From: Takifugu bimaculatus
Taxonomy: Eukaryota; Chordata; Actinopteri; Tetraodontiformes; Tetraodontidae
Assembly (NCBI GenBank): GCA_004026145.2
Contig: CP034975.1
Span: 27,276,013-27,340,012 of the forward strand
DNA: 64,000 nucleotides
Direction: 5' to 3'
Below are positions 22,757-34,924 of the stretch, piece after piece. The position numbers and the translations under genes were made by a program. Numbering within the stretch: the first letter of the stretch is position 1; each line of letters starts with the position of its first letter. The notes below the pieces were generated by a model. That model saw nothing but the letters and a program-made list of their open reading frames with translations, searched no databases and was not told where the DNA came from.

Positions 22757-25700
22757 TTACTGTGGAGGTACATTTTTACTGCTTTTGACAAAAGTGACAT
22801 TGCGCTCCAGTGTCACTCTCCTTCCAGACGTCTGGTTGAGTTCGCTCATATCCACTCCTGAATCCAGGCTGGTTTCCCGACTCTCTGCTGGCCTGCGTCT
22901 CCTCTGCTCCTCTGACACAGCGTAACGGATCTCAGCCTGCAGGTTTGCCCTCCAGTGACACAAACCAGGCCCGGGGAGGCTGCAGTGAGGGGTTTTCAGC
23001 GAGTGCTGTCATGGCGTGCATGGAGTGTCTGTTGACCACAATATTGTTTAAGGTTCCAGGGGCTGAAACTGACTCTGGGAGACTGAAGTGAGCCCTGGAT
23101 GCACCCTGAGAGGCCTCAGACAGCTCAGCTTCTGCTGCTTGGTTCTGAGTGATGCCGTTTGGTGTCGTCTGGGTGAAGCTGTCTTTACCCAGAGGCTCAG
23201 TGGTGCCGATATTTGAAGCTCCTGCACGAGGAAGCGTTGCTGATTTGCTCCTTTCTGGCTGTTCCTCCAAGTGTAACAAAGCTGGAGTGTGAAGAATGGC
23301 AACAGGCTGGTTATAGAAGAACAAACTGTCTGTCAGTGAGGCCGTAACTCTGATTTGTTCTGTTGTTTTAAGCACACAAGTCAGATCGCTGGTGTCAGAG
23401 CTGAGCTCCAGGCTGTCGCCCTCCATGGCGACGGCCACAGCGCTGGGATTGGTGCTGCCGTTGCGTGTCGAAATAACAGACGCGCTCTCAGTAAAAGGCT
23501 GGACTGCTCCGTTCTGCGCATGGGTGGAGTCCCCCGAAAGGATTTCCAGGACTTCATCGCAACACGTGGATGTGCTTTGGTCTTTTTTAATCACTGGCAG
23601 GATTCTCTTCGTGTTTGCCTCAGCGAGCGAGCGTCTGCAGAGAAAACAGGCGAAAAGGGTCAGAGGAATGTATCTGACACCCTGAACAACAGACCCCCAC
23701 AGGTTCTATGGCTTTTTATGGATTGTGTGTATTCCACAAAAAAGTGGATTTAATTGAACCATGGACTCAGAAACTTCTGTTCTAAGGACATTCTGGTCTT
23801 GTTTTTTCTATTTTATCTCATCTCTCTAACAGTTAAAAGAAAAGAAAACCATGCCAGAGCCACATATCCATCCATTTATCCATTATGTGTCATTTATGCA
23901 CCTCTTAAAATAGTTCTTTCCCCAGCGATCACAGCAATCACAGAACCACCCCGGGGACGGGCCTTGGCCCCCCACAACACGCAAATTAAATCATTTCCTA
24001 TACTCCTTATTATAGCTGTATCCAGAGCCACCTTTTTAAGGAACTCCATTCACCTGCTTTTAGGTTTCACCACAGAGGAAAGGCAGACAAAACAGACTGT
24101 GATGTTTTACTTATGTGACGGAGGTAACGATCGTGTTGGTCAACACATTAACCAAAAGAAACTGCTAGTTTGTATAACCTGCTACTGCAAAGCCTCCCGC
24201 GCAAATGACAGACGGCAATGAAGAGGATTCCTCCGAGGATAAACAACAATAGAGAAGCGTGATGCAAGATGAGGTCGATGGGGATGTTGAGTTCAGCCAA
24301 ACCTGAAGACACAAACATGGTTTGAATGGAAAATAATCAGCCTCAATGGTTCCCTGGGTGTTAATCATCATTGGTTCTCTTCCAGTGGCAGATTTAAGAA
24401 GCACTACGTAACAAAGAGCACGTTCATTTGCAGCCCAGTGCTCAACCTGCCTGTGGTGGAGGACGGTGGTGCTGCGATCCAGTAACCGAGGTGAGGAGCT
24501 GAAAAAGTCCACAGGAGTTCCCCCTCAATGGTCTTCACTGTCCCCAAACCTTTCCTCATCCATCCACCTGTGCAGAGAAAATATATATATAAGCTGTTGC
24601 AATTCCTATTTTTCCTGCATTAATTATTAGTCTTTAGTGAAAACAACAGGCTGTTGTTGCGTGGATACAATATTGTCATAAACACTGAATAACATGGGAA
24701 AAAACATGGCTTCCTAAAAGAGCTCAGGTTTATGAGAAAGAATGTAAAAATGCTTTTGCCCTTCATTTGACCTGTTATTTTCTCAAACAAACTGGAAAAT
24801 GACTGTGACTTGAGGGTCCAGGAGAGCAGTCCCATGTGCTGTTTCTAAATACAGCTGGTCCATGTGACTACTAGCGGCCTACCAAGTGGTTCGAAAATAA
24901 TTTATGTTCTGCTACAAAACATCAATATAAGTGGTGGTTGGCTGCATTTGTAGTAGTCGTTTATTATTCGGGATGAAGCACAAGTTGTTTGTAGCATTGC
25001 TCTCCCTGGAATTAAACCATCTCTCTTAATAAATCATTTTTCGGTGTCCACCACAGGCACATGCACTCACCAGCGGTTTGGTTAAAGAACCAGGCTGGAA
25101 TGACACTGGAAGCCTGAAGTCCAGGGGAATCAGGGACTCGGAGGCTGATCTGTACAGGTCCACTCACAGGCAGTTCTGTGTCACCTGAGTACAGCTGCAC
25201 GCTGACAGCCGCGGTGGGACGCAAATCCACACTCACATATCCTTAGATTTAAACAATATATAAATGGTAATTAAGGAATCGATCCGTTCATGCTTCTGAA
25301 ATTTACATTTGAACTCAATATTTTCATTCGCAGTCTTAAAAAGTCTTCATTTAGACACTAGATGGCAGCAAAGAGTAAACAGTAGATCTGGAAATAAATT
25401 GAAATCAATAAATCATAGAGTGACAGCAGGCTCATCTAAGCTGACGCACATACCTGATGTACTCTCCATGATGCCTGGAGCATTCTGAAAGCTGTCCTCC
25501 CGCAGCTGGGGGACACTTAGGTAGGCTTTGACCTCTGTGATATCACCACTGTCTGTCAGGTTCAGCAGACTTTTGGGAAACTGGACAACTGGCCATGATG
25601 ATGTGTCTATAAGGAAACATGATTCATTATATGGAATAATAATGGATTGAATCCATATCGTTGTTGCTATTATTTGGGGCATCACTGTATGTGTCTGTAA

Positions 25701-28700
25701 CTGAAAATGTTTTGACTGGCGATACATTACCAGATGATCTGCCACGGATCAGGACGGAGTCCTCGTAGAGCCAGATGTTTCCCTGGTTCAGAGCAAGCAG
25801 CGACACAGTAACCGAAGAAAATACTGCAATGGAGAAATCAAGGAAGAATGTGGAATATTTGCAGACATGGCAACAGAAGTGAGAGCACTTAGGACCTTAC
25901 TTGGCAACCTGTTTGGCTTTATAAGGCAGCGCCGTGGGAAGGTAGCCATCTTTGCTGACCACAACTGTGACTGGAGCCACAGTTCGGTAGGTAATGTTGA
26001 GCAAAACCCCGCCGTCGTCCCCGGTGAGGACTGTGTAAGTCCTGCTGTAGTTGATGTAGACGTCCACCCTTGCAGTGCTGATCCGCCGATGACTCCGAGC
26101 GCCGACGACCTGGACCTTTAAGCTGAATGCAGAACCTGATGACGAAAAGAATTCAATTTAATTGACAGCGAATCTGTTAAAATGCTAATGTTAAAAAGCA
26201 ATTTATTTGGTAAAATCAGGACAGAAACCATCAATATTCTTCTGTCCGTCCTGCATGCTTCAGATGAATTAATGCTGAAACACATCACAAGCAGGTGGCT
26301 GCGAGAGTGACATCAAATCCATGCTAATTAACCCCGTCAGAACAGTGGAAGAAGCAACCGACGCACCAGCCCAGGAACTCTGCTACGCTGCCCTTCAACT
26401 TCACCTCTCCTCCTTAAATATTTCTGTACTTTAGGCTCTGAGAGACGCAAAATCTCAGCAGCAGCCCCATTAATGACCCTCCAAAGGTGAGGTATAGCAG
26501 AACACCTGTGCCTAAGGAGAGCATTCAAGCGTCCCGATTGCTCCTGATGAAAGTAATCTAAGCATAATAGAGTGGCCCTGATGTTGTAAGCACAGGTTCG
26601 GATTTTAATCCTGCTAAAAGATCCCACAAAGCTCTTCTGAATGCTCATGAAGCCATGGTTTATACCATCAGCTTTCCCAGTGTTTCAGCGAGCGCCAAGC
26701 CCAGATCATCTCACAAGCGCCGGCCCTCACGCTCGTCTTTGATCAGAAGCAGACGTGCAAAAAAAAGAAAAAGAAAAGCTAATATAGACAAATGTCTTCA
26801 TTTGGCGAGATGAATAACTCGTGCAGATGTATGATGAGATGCCCAGTTTGATGGCAGATGTGCGCTCTCTTTGGTGGCCAAACATTACAGAAGGGGGTCA
26901 CTACATATGAAGTGGAGGCCTTTCATGCCAGATTACTATAATCTCTTCCATTTGGCGAAATGAAACGCACCACAAAGAGGTTTATGAAGTGGGTTGAAAA
27001 CGGGCCGTCTGAGGCCACAGAGGCAGATGAGAAACAGACCCCGTGTTGTGTGAGAAGACGTGAGCTGAATCCTGCACGCCGCCATTTCAGACGTTTTCCT
27101 TCCTGGCAGGAAGAAGATGGACGTAAACATCAAAAACGTCCTGAATCTCTCACTGATTTAAATGAATATTTGACATATAGATGAACAGGATGTGAACTGA
27201 CTTTTACCGTCTTTAATAATTTGATTGATAAGTGTAATTTATTCTAGGGCGGAGTGGAGAAACAAACTGGTAGTGGAATTAGAAATCCACCGTGATGATG
27301 ATCAACAAAGGCAGGAAGACAAATATGTTGACTGTCCAGCTCCGTAGGACCACCAGGCAGCAAACAGATGGTCCAACTGAGAATTAACACTGATCACACC
27401 CCCACACACACATCCAACCCTCCCCTCCAAACACACACACTGGCATGACACTATGCCAGTGTGTGTGTTGTGTGTTGGATTCAGGTCATTCAATACATGG
27501 AGGGAGAGAAATATGTTGGCCAAAATAACCTGAACATGTGTCAGCAACAGTGATATAACGCAGCCGTTTGCTGGACTAACAGCTGGTACCTGATGCCTGC
27601 ATCACTCAGGTATCAGTATCTGTTACTTCCACTGCACATTTTAAAATGAATCATGTATATTTTGTCTTCATCTCGACTTGTTTTTGGTCACAAGATCACA
27701 TTAAAGGAGGCTGCGCAGTGGGGACAGGGTGTTGAGGGGCCATTGGGGAAGACGACTTAATGTTTAATCATCCCTGTGGGCGTCTAACTACCATCCTCCC
27801 GCAGGATTAATTGTTTATGTCTGCTGTACTTGTCCAGGAAGAGGAAACAACAACAGAAATGTTAATCCCAGTATGGGATAACTGACCATCTGGTTCAACT
27901 GGGAGATTCAGGCGTTTCCCAAAAAGAGCTGCTGCTGCACTGATCAGCATTTACCTACTGGACTTACTGGTTACTGCACCCGCAGAGATGTGGGAGGTTT
28001 GAGGAATGTTTTAGCTGCGTTTCAGATTGGAGAGTCACGTGACGACGCACTCCCACGGCAGCATGAATTAGACATGAAACAGCTGATTACTGAGCAGGGT
28101 CACAAATGAACCCTTCTGCTCGTCTGTGCTCTGAGGAAGACAGGAACAGGGCGGCTGCATAAAGAGGATTTTACAGACTGAGATGAGTGGCTGTCCTGGG
28201 ACGCAGCCAGACTGCAAATGCAAACCTCATCAGCATAAGTTTCACGGTGTAGAAATATGTTGCGTCTCTTTCCTTCTCAGTTAGTTTTTACTTGCGTGCA
28301 GTCTTTTATTACTCTTACTCTTTATCACCCACAGCTTCTTTGTGGGTGGTGATGCAGTAAAAAAAATAAAAATCAAAAATTGACAGATGGAGACGCCATT
28401 AATCACGGAATGACCACTGGGAAATCTGCTGACCTCATCGCAAAACAAATGTTGGCTGATCGATTTCTTATAACACAACTTTACATAAACGTCTTTCACA
28501 TCAAGCACGCGTCACTCCAACTGTGTTAGTGGATCGTTTAGAAATGGTGCTGCCTTGTTATTTGAAGTCTCACACAAACCTGACCAGGGATGGAGCTCCA
28601 CTTTCATGTGATCTCGGCCTGAAAAGTTTCCATCATTGACATGCACAGGCTGTCCGGTCGGACCGAACTGGCCGTCCGCGTAAACAACAAGGCAGAGCGC

Positions 28701-28724
28701 AAACACGCAGGCGGACGCACGCAT
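22757..28724 (-). CDS. fam171b: FAM171-family single-pass membrane protein, probably FAM171B, frame damaged
   Basis: Type I membrane protein of poorly known function. Exons in mRNA order: 28580-28724, 25901-26135, 25731-25823, 25454-25606, 25071-25241, 24451-24567, 24179-24302, 22757-23634. Exon 1 gives a signal peptide (MRASACVFALCLVVYA). Exons 2-6 give the FAM171 ectodomain, with marks such as GNIWLYEDSVLIRG, VVQFPKSLLNL, VIPAWFFNQTAG and APHLGYWIAAP. Exon 7 holds the membrane helix ASLLLFILGGILFIAVCHL, and exon 8 the cytoplasmic tail with IKKDQSTSTC, RAWFVSLEGKPA and SLDSGVDMSE. Oddities: exons 2 and 3 do not join in the family frame with their consensus splice sites. One extra base near 22935 shifts the frame in the tail. 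Intron 6 seems to use a GC donor. The tail stops soon after SLDSGVDM, without the longer conserved end of the family. FAM171B rather than A1 or A2 is chosen because human FAM171B neighbours CALCRL in the same convergent arrangement. It may be a functional gene with sequencing errors or a decaying copy. Confidence 0.8.
26136..28579 (-). other. fam171b: fam171b intron 1
   Basis: The 2.4 kb intron between the signal-peptide exon (phase 1 donor GTTTGT after 28580) and exon 2 (acceptor before 26135). It contains a 103-codon minus-strand frame at 26337-26648 with no family resemblance and the strong hairpin at 27412-27480. Nothing else is recognised. Confidence 0.6.
27412..27480. repeat. 69-base hairpin-forming inverted repeat
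   Basis: Inner arms 27430-27446 and 27453-27469 are perfect reverse complements (17 bases) around the six-base loop GACACT. Outer segments 27412-27418 (ATCCAAC) and 27474-27480 (GTTGGAT) also pair, with unequal unpaired bases between. Part of the stem is CA/TG repeat, but the six bases next to the loop and the outer pair are not. Confidence 0.8.
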
Positions 28725-30297
28725 GACTGCGAGCGCGTCCTCAGGCTGCAGCTGAAGTTTGTTATTGTGATGCTGAGAGTCCAGTTTTCATTCACTTGTC
28801 ATGAGCCGACATGTCCGTTAGGGAGGTGCCCTGTCAGCAACCAAAAACCCTCCCCTTTAATCCCCCGTCATCGATCTTTTCACAGAAGATTGGAAAATTT
28901 TGTCCCCCCTTTTTTTCTATACCAATGATGATTTTTTTCTATCCCACTGATGAGGATTATTATGCTTTATTGATATTTATTGATATTCATAATTATTGCT
29001 ATTATTTTATACATAATATTTTATTAGTAGTAACTATATAGTATCATTAGAACTAATTAGTATACCCTTCAAAAATGTGCAAATACAATAAAACAAAAAA
29101 TCAAAAATCAAAGAGAACAAAAATCTTTAATGACAAACTTCCCTGACACGCGCAGTGGCATATTTGGCCATGCACTTTCAAAAAATAGCGCTGCGTGCAC
29201 GGATCTGTGGATAAAGTGAGCCGGGCTGACGCAAACGTTCAGGAAATCGACGTTTCCACGATCAGAGCGCAGAACTAACACTGAGGCAGTTTTACCACCG
29301 GATGGCGCTAATGAGACACCAACAGAATCACTAAACAGACGCGGTCATTTCCAGGAATTTGACTTTTAAAGCGTCTCTTTGAACTGCAGTTAAAGATTAT
29401 GGTCCTGCTTGGTTACTGGTTTACCGATAGAGATGTGATTGTCTTATTCTATAACATACTTTTTGGAATCCTGCTAGGGATATGTTTTGTACCGATAATA
29501 ATAATAATTAAAAAAAAAAAAAACTTAACATGACATAAACGGAGCAGCAATGTCTCAAAAACTTTACATTCTGCACATTTAAACACAGTATGTAAAAATA
29601 CCAACTGTCAGGTATTGCCCCATGACCCGTAAATTAACACCAAACTTTGGCTCATATCACCCAGTATTTTATTTTTTTTCTGTACATTTCATGATAAACA
29701 TAAAACCATACAGAACAGTAGTGTGTTTTGAGCTCTATTTGTTTTCATTTTATGTACATATTTAATACAAATGAATGGGAGGGAATCAAACGTCGATTCC
29801 CTCTCATATCTGTAAGTTGCACATGTTGATTAGCTGCTTCATTACAGCCCGAGGAGCTCCCTAAGAGACCCGAATGGTGTCTTTTCAATTCTCAGCTGAC
29901 TTTCAGCTGCCACAGTTTGGGGTTTTTTTCTGCAATTGTGACCCTGAAGAATGAATCAGAGTATAAACACACAAATATGGTGGATGGATGGAATTCTAAG
30001 TCTCAGGATCAATTTGCCACAAATTAGATACAGTAACGGTTCATTTCTCCGCATAAATAGCTGCATCTACTGGGACTATTTTGGAAATCTGCTCGCTTTC
30101 ACTCTGGAAAGCCGCAATGGCTCCCTGCTGCATTCGCGGCTGCTTTGTTCTATCAATCTTATCTGAGCACAAAGGCCTTTCTCTTTGTTCTTGAACATGC
30201 AGCGCTTCCTATATTTTAATGTTTTTGTTGAAATTTTCTATAATGGATCTTTTTTCTTTTTTGTACAATGCAGCCAGTTCACACTAAAATAACAATT

Positions 30298-30330
30298 TTA
30301 GGGTTAGGGTAACCCTAACCCTAACCCTAA
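30298..30330. repeat. Short head-to-head interstitial telomere motif
   Basis: Two TTAGGG units (30298-30309), spacer TAA, then three CCCTAA units (30313-30330), all perfect. The two orientations meet head to head, and the first 12 bases of each side form an inverted repeat. TTAGGG is the vertebrate telomere repeat. Only five units are present, so it is not a functional telomere. Confidence 0.9.
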
Positions 30331-33300
30331 GAATTCTTTTTTATTATTATTATTATTATTTATTCAGAAAACATCAAACACTTGGTCAAATGCACAAATA
30401 AGATTCCATTTTTTCAAGTTTTCAGTTTTTAAGCAATTAGGATGAGGTAATTTGAGGTGTTATGACTAATTAGTCAAATCTGTTATGGAGTCGACAGCCT
30501 TCCAGGTGGCATCTGCAGCTGGTTGACGGGGTTAAACTCAAGGAGTCGTAGCTGTGATCACTTTCAAAATAATACTGAAACACCAGAAGCGATGTGACGG
30601 TGGACAAGGAGCGTGACAGTGTGACAGACAATGTCACCCGGTGACTAAGCCCTCGCCCGGAGAGACAGGTGCCTGACTGGACATTATAATGAAGACACCC
30701 TCCAGGCTTGTTGAGGTACACTGGCATGCTGGTGAATATTATCTGAAGATAAATAAAGAGTTCAGAAGGGTTTTAGGTTCTGAGATTCAGGTACTTTCTG
30801 TTCGGAGCATGTTGGTGCATCGCATTAGAGCTGTTAAACTGCAGCTGTTATTGCCAATGACAGAAAGATCTCATTTTTGTGAGCCTGTTCCAGGAACTAT
30901 TATTTAAGAGGCTTTATAGGCTGTGACCAAGGTTAACACTAGTGTCTCTAGTTCTATTTAATCAAAAAGACGATACAAAACTATACCAGCTTCATTCATA
31001 TACCATTAGCACCTCCCAAGACTAACCTACACACCTCCTAATTCTATTTAACTAACTAAAACAACACAAAATATAAATGTACAATACATATTTGCACCAA
31101 ACCTCATTTAAAGAAATATTATTTTACATTAATATTAACTTTAGATTGCAAAAACAAACTCCCCATCTTCCAACACCCCACATAGTCTCTTCCACCTGGA
31201 ACTATCAAAAGGTATCTAAATAGCTGGGGAAGGCATTTTCCTGAACACATTGGGAGGAAGTGGACTGGCAGAGGTAAGGTTGCTTGTTTGTTTTAATCAT
31301 TAGTTCTGTGAACATTTTGAAAGCCTGTTTGTTTGTTTTTTGTATGTTAAATGGGTTGTAAGTCATATGTAGATCATGTGTTTGTGTGGCAACTGCAGCT
31401 ACAGCTAGCTTAAGCGCATTCAGCATCCTATCAAAGTGTTTGTGCACCTAGAGTATAGAGCCCTGTCCCAGGATACACCCCACATACTGATAGACATTCC
31501 CAGTTTGCCTTTGAGGATTAAATTCTGTCCCACTGTCAAATCCTCAAGTGGTTCATGGCTCATATGGAGCCTCAGTGTGCTGACGATCTGCTATCAAACT
31601 CGTCAGTCCTCTCCTGGGTTTTCTGTGATTTATGTCAAATTGTTCATCCTGCTTCAGTAGCCTCGGGTTCAACCCTCCGGCCACATTCCCACTTGTGATT
31701 AATTCCCTACACAAGTGAAATCTTTCTCAACCTGCCAATCTTCTCCATACCCTTGGAGTAAATGCTAACAAAACTACAGCAAACCTCAACTCTCCAGAGT
31801 GAAATTACAGTTTATTTTTCAATTAAAGTTTCATCATTGTTGTATTTTAAGTCACATTTCCTCACAGCAAAACAAGGCTGAACATCCAGCGTCTAAGTGC
31901 TCTCTATTTCAACAATGTACAGACATAAACATAAATAACAGACAGATAGTACTCGTGTAATGTCAGACCGTGTGGTTCAGAACAGATCTAACACGAATGA
32001 AAGGATGAAAAAAGTGCTTAGACTTTTTCACAAATTGTGGATGTGTTTAATAAAACAAATGGCTCAGAGATGCTACTTTTCAGGCCTATAACACTTGTGA
32101 TGGTGTCTGATTTTAGCTTGAGCGCGACAGTTTATACATTATTGGGTAAGAAAACTGGGATTCATTGAGCAGCAGAGCTCTCAGAGAGAAGTTGGGGGTG
32201 AAAATGTGCAGCAAACCCCCCTGCAGCGAGCCCACGTGCACCCTTGGCTGCTTGCTGTGACAGTGAAGTTAGGGCAACAAGCAGGACGCTGCCATGAGAA
32301 TGAAATCAAATCCATTTGAGCCAAAAACCTGGTGGGAAATGTGTGCAGTTTTCAGATAATACCGCACAGCTGGCTAAAAGAGCAATACATGTCTATTATC
32401 ATTTGGTTGCTAAATAGGAGCAAAATCGCAGTATGGTGCAATGCATACATTTAGCTTTTACAGGGATAGTTTTTAGGGATCGTCTTTGTCGCGTACCGCC
32501 TGTATAAATACTGTGTGCTGATTATATCAGCACCTCAGTCTAATTGAATTTATCATGGCCCCTCTTCACGGCTGCTCAAATTGTTTTAAAAGCTAAAGCA
32601 AAGTGAATCAAGCACCAGCAAAGATGCCGCGTCCCCATTTTTTTCTCCCAGGCCATCAGTTCACACAGAGGGGGAGGAGGCAGGGAGCCATTAAAGCAAT
32701 ACACCCACCCATAAATAATTGAACTTCCGCACAGGTTTTGCAGACTATAGCCCCCAAATGCAAAAAAAAAAAAGATTTTTCCTGCAGGACAGTTACAAAA
32801 TCCCCAAAAAGCTTTTCTTTCTTGTGTCTTTATATTAGCTTCTTGGTGCCCCTGTGTTTTCTGAAAGATTTTCCATAAACCATCTTCTATATTTGGACCC
32901 TTAGAGAAGCTTTTCCAGTGGTCACCAAAGTGAGCCAGAGCCCAAATGACTTCCATCAGCTGTTCAAATCAGGTTCAGGGTGTTAGAAATGCACCCAGCT
33001 CTCCAGTCTGTGCACGCGCAGCAGAGCCCAACACATGTGGCTGTCCCACGCTGGCCATCCTCAGGGCTTTATTGGTTCGAACCTGACTCCACACGCGAAG
33101 GGGGGGCTGTGGGACCCAGGCGCTGGCTCGATAAATCCCCCCCCCCAAAAAAATCCTTTTCTCAGCAGACACAGCAGCAGTTTTGTTGTGACACAAATCT
33201 TTTTGATTTTTTTCCCCTCAAATAAGCAGCGACATGCCGAGTCGGGCAAAGGGAGGAATTGTTCCAAACGCACAGGGCAGCTCGTTAAGCATCACACGAT

Positions 33301-34220
33301 TTAATTAGGACTGGACATGAAGGCCTAGTATTAATACATGAAAACAGGGTCTTTTCGCCAGGTTTAAAGTTTAAATTAAGATTTAGACAACGTTTTTTAC
33401 TGCACTCAGGGGGAGTCATGCATCATTTTTACTTTTGTCCTCCATGTGCTTCCAGATTTAAGGAACCAGGTGTTCACAAACTTGCCAAATTTGTCACTTT
33501 ACAGAGATAGCTGTGATCACTTTTACGCGTTTCACCATGTGGCCATGTTACACCTTCCCCGTCTTCTCATCCCTTTATATTATATTTAAATCCCTCCTTC
33601 ACTTCCCTTTGGTCATATCATACATCTTGCTTGAGTCTTGGTGGTTTTATTGGATATTGTGTATTTTGGACAGGTTTCCCTCTGCACTTTCAGACGTAAT
33701 GCCTGTCATGATCTAGGTTTGTGAACATTAAATCTGAAAAAACAACTTTTCTTCATCCAGCACTACCACGGCGATCTGGCCCACATTCGCAAAGATTTCT
33801 ATATACACCATGATGATGAGTGCCAGAAGGTCGGCTTCTTCCATTAAAAACGAGTGAGAGAGAGAGAGAGAGGGCGGGTGATGGTGTGGGAAATGGTGAC
33901 AGAGGCTTGTTTTTCCTCCCTCCTTTATATAGATATTTAATATATTTGCACCAGCGCAGAAATATGAGCCTTCGACAAGTGGGCCAAGTAATGACCTCAT
34001 CATACTTTAAGAGAGGAGGCAAAGCCGTGAGAGGTATGAGATACTCCTGGAGCCTAAAGAGCGCGGCTGAACGAAGCCCGAGTGAGCACGTCTTTGGCTC
34101 AGGATGATGGAACATAGGTGGCAAAAATTCCACAATAAACAACTTGTCTCTACCAGCAGCTTACTTTACTTAATATAATGTATTTCTGTATGTATTCGCT
34201 ATGATCTATGCCTATTCTGT

Positions 34221-34733
34221 CCCCCTCTTCTCCTCTCCCCTCCCCTCCCCTCCTCTCCTCTCCCGTCCTCTCCTCTCCTCTCCTCTCCCGTCCTCTCCTC
34301 TCCTCTCCTCTCCTCTCCTCTCCTCTCCTCTCCTCTCCTCTCCTCTCCTACCTCTCCTCCCCTCCCCTCCCCTCCCCTCCTCTCCTCTCCTCTCCCGTCC
34401 TCTCCTCTCCTCTCCTCTCCTCTCCTCTCCTCTCCTCTCCTACCTCTCCTCTCCTCTCCTCTCCTCTCCTCTCCTCTCCTCTCCTCTCCTCTCCTCTCCT
34501 CTCCTCTCCTCTCCTCTCCTACCTATTCTCTGCTCTGCTCTGCTCTGCTCTGCTCTCCTCTCCTCTCCTCTCCTCCCTTCCCCTAACCCTCTCCTCTCCT
34601 CTCCTCCCTTCCCTTCCCTTCCCTTCCCCTCTCCTCTCCTCTCCTCTCCTCTCCTCTCCTCTCCTCTCCTCTCCTCTCCTCTCCTCTCCTCTCCTCTCCT
34701 CTCCTCTCCTCTCCTCTCCTCTCCTCTCTCTCT
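34221..34733. repeat. (TCTCC)n pentanucleotide array, homopyrimidine
   Basis: About 510 bases of nearly pure pyrimidine on the plus strand, mostly TCTCC/CTCCT pentamers with variant blocks (CCCGT, CTACC, CTGCT, CCCTT). It produces long leucine-serine-proline reading frames in all three plus frames, which are not genes. Confidence 0.97.
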
Positions 34734-34924
34734 ACCCAGCCGGCCATCAGCAGGAGGGTCCCCCTACATGAGCCTGGTCCTGCTCAAGGTTTCTTCCTGT
34801 TTAAAGGGGAGTTTTTCTTGCCACTGTTGCTTGTCTGGGGTCAGGGCCTGGGACTCTGGAAAGCACCTAGAAACAATTTTGATTGTATAAGATGCTATAT
34901 AAATAAAGATTGATTGATTGATTG
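34731..34924 (+). mobile_element. 3' end of a teleost retroelement with (TTGA)n tail
   Basis: The stretch contains GAGCCTGGTCCTGCTCAAGG, TTTCTTCCTGTT, AGTTTTTCTTGCCACTGTTG and GCTATATAAATAAAGATTGA, ending in three to four TTGA units. This is the well-known end of an abundant fish interspersed repeat with a short tandem tail, typical of non-LTR retrotransposons or SINEs that share their tails. The exact family (L2-like or other) is not assigned. The tail shows plus-strand orientation. It lies directly against the pentanucleotide array, which may be an expansion of the element's own pyrimidine tract. Confidence 0.7.

Noticed and set aside
23355..23753. 132-codon plus-strand ORF over fam171b exon 8
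   Set aside because: Antisense shadow of the FAM171 cytoplasmic-tail exon.
26337..26648. 103-codon minus-strand ORF in fam171b intron 1
   Set aside because: No recognised family, and exon 1 joins exon 2 in phase without it.
34201..34890. 229-codon and 187-codon plus-strand ORFs rich in leucine, serine and proline
   Set aside because: They are translations of the (TCTCC)n array, which is open in every plus frame.
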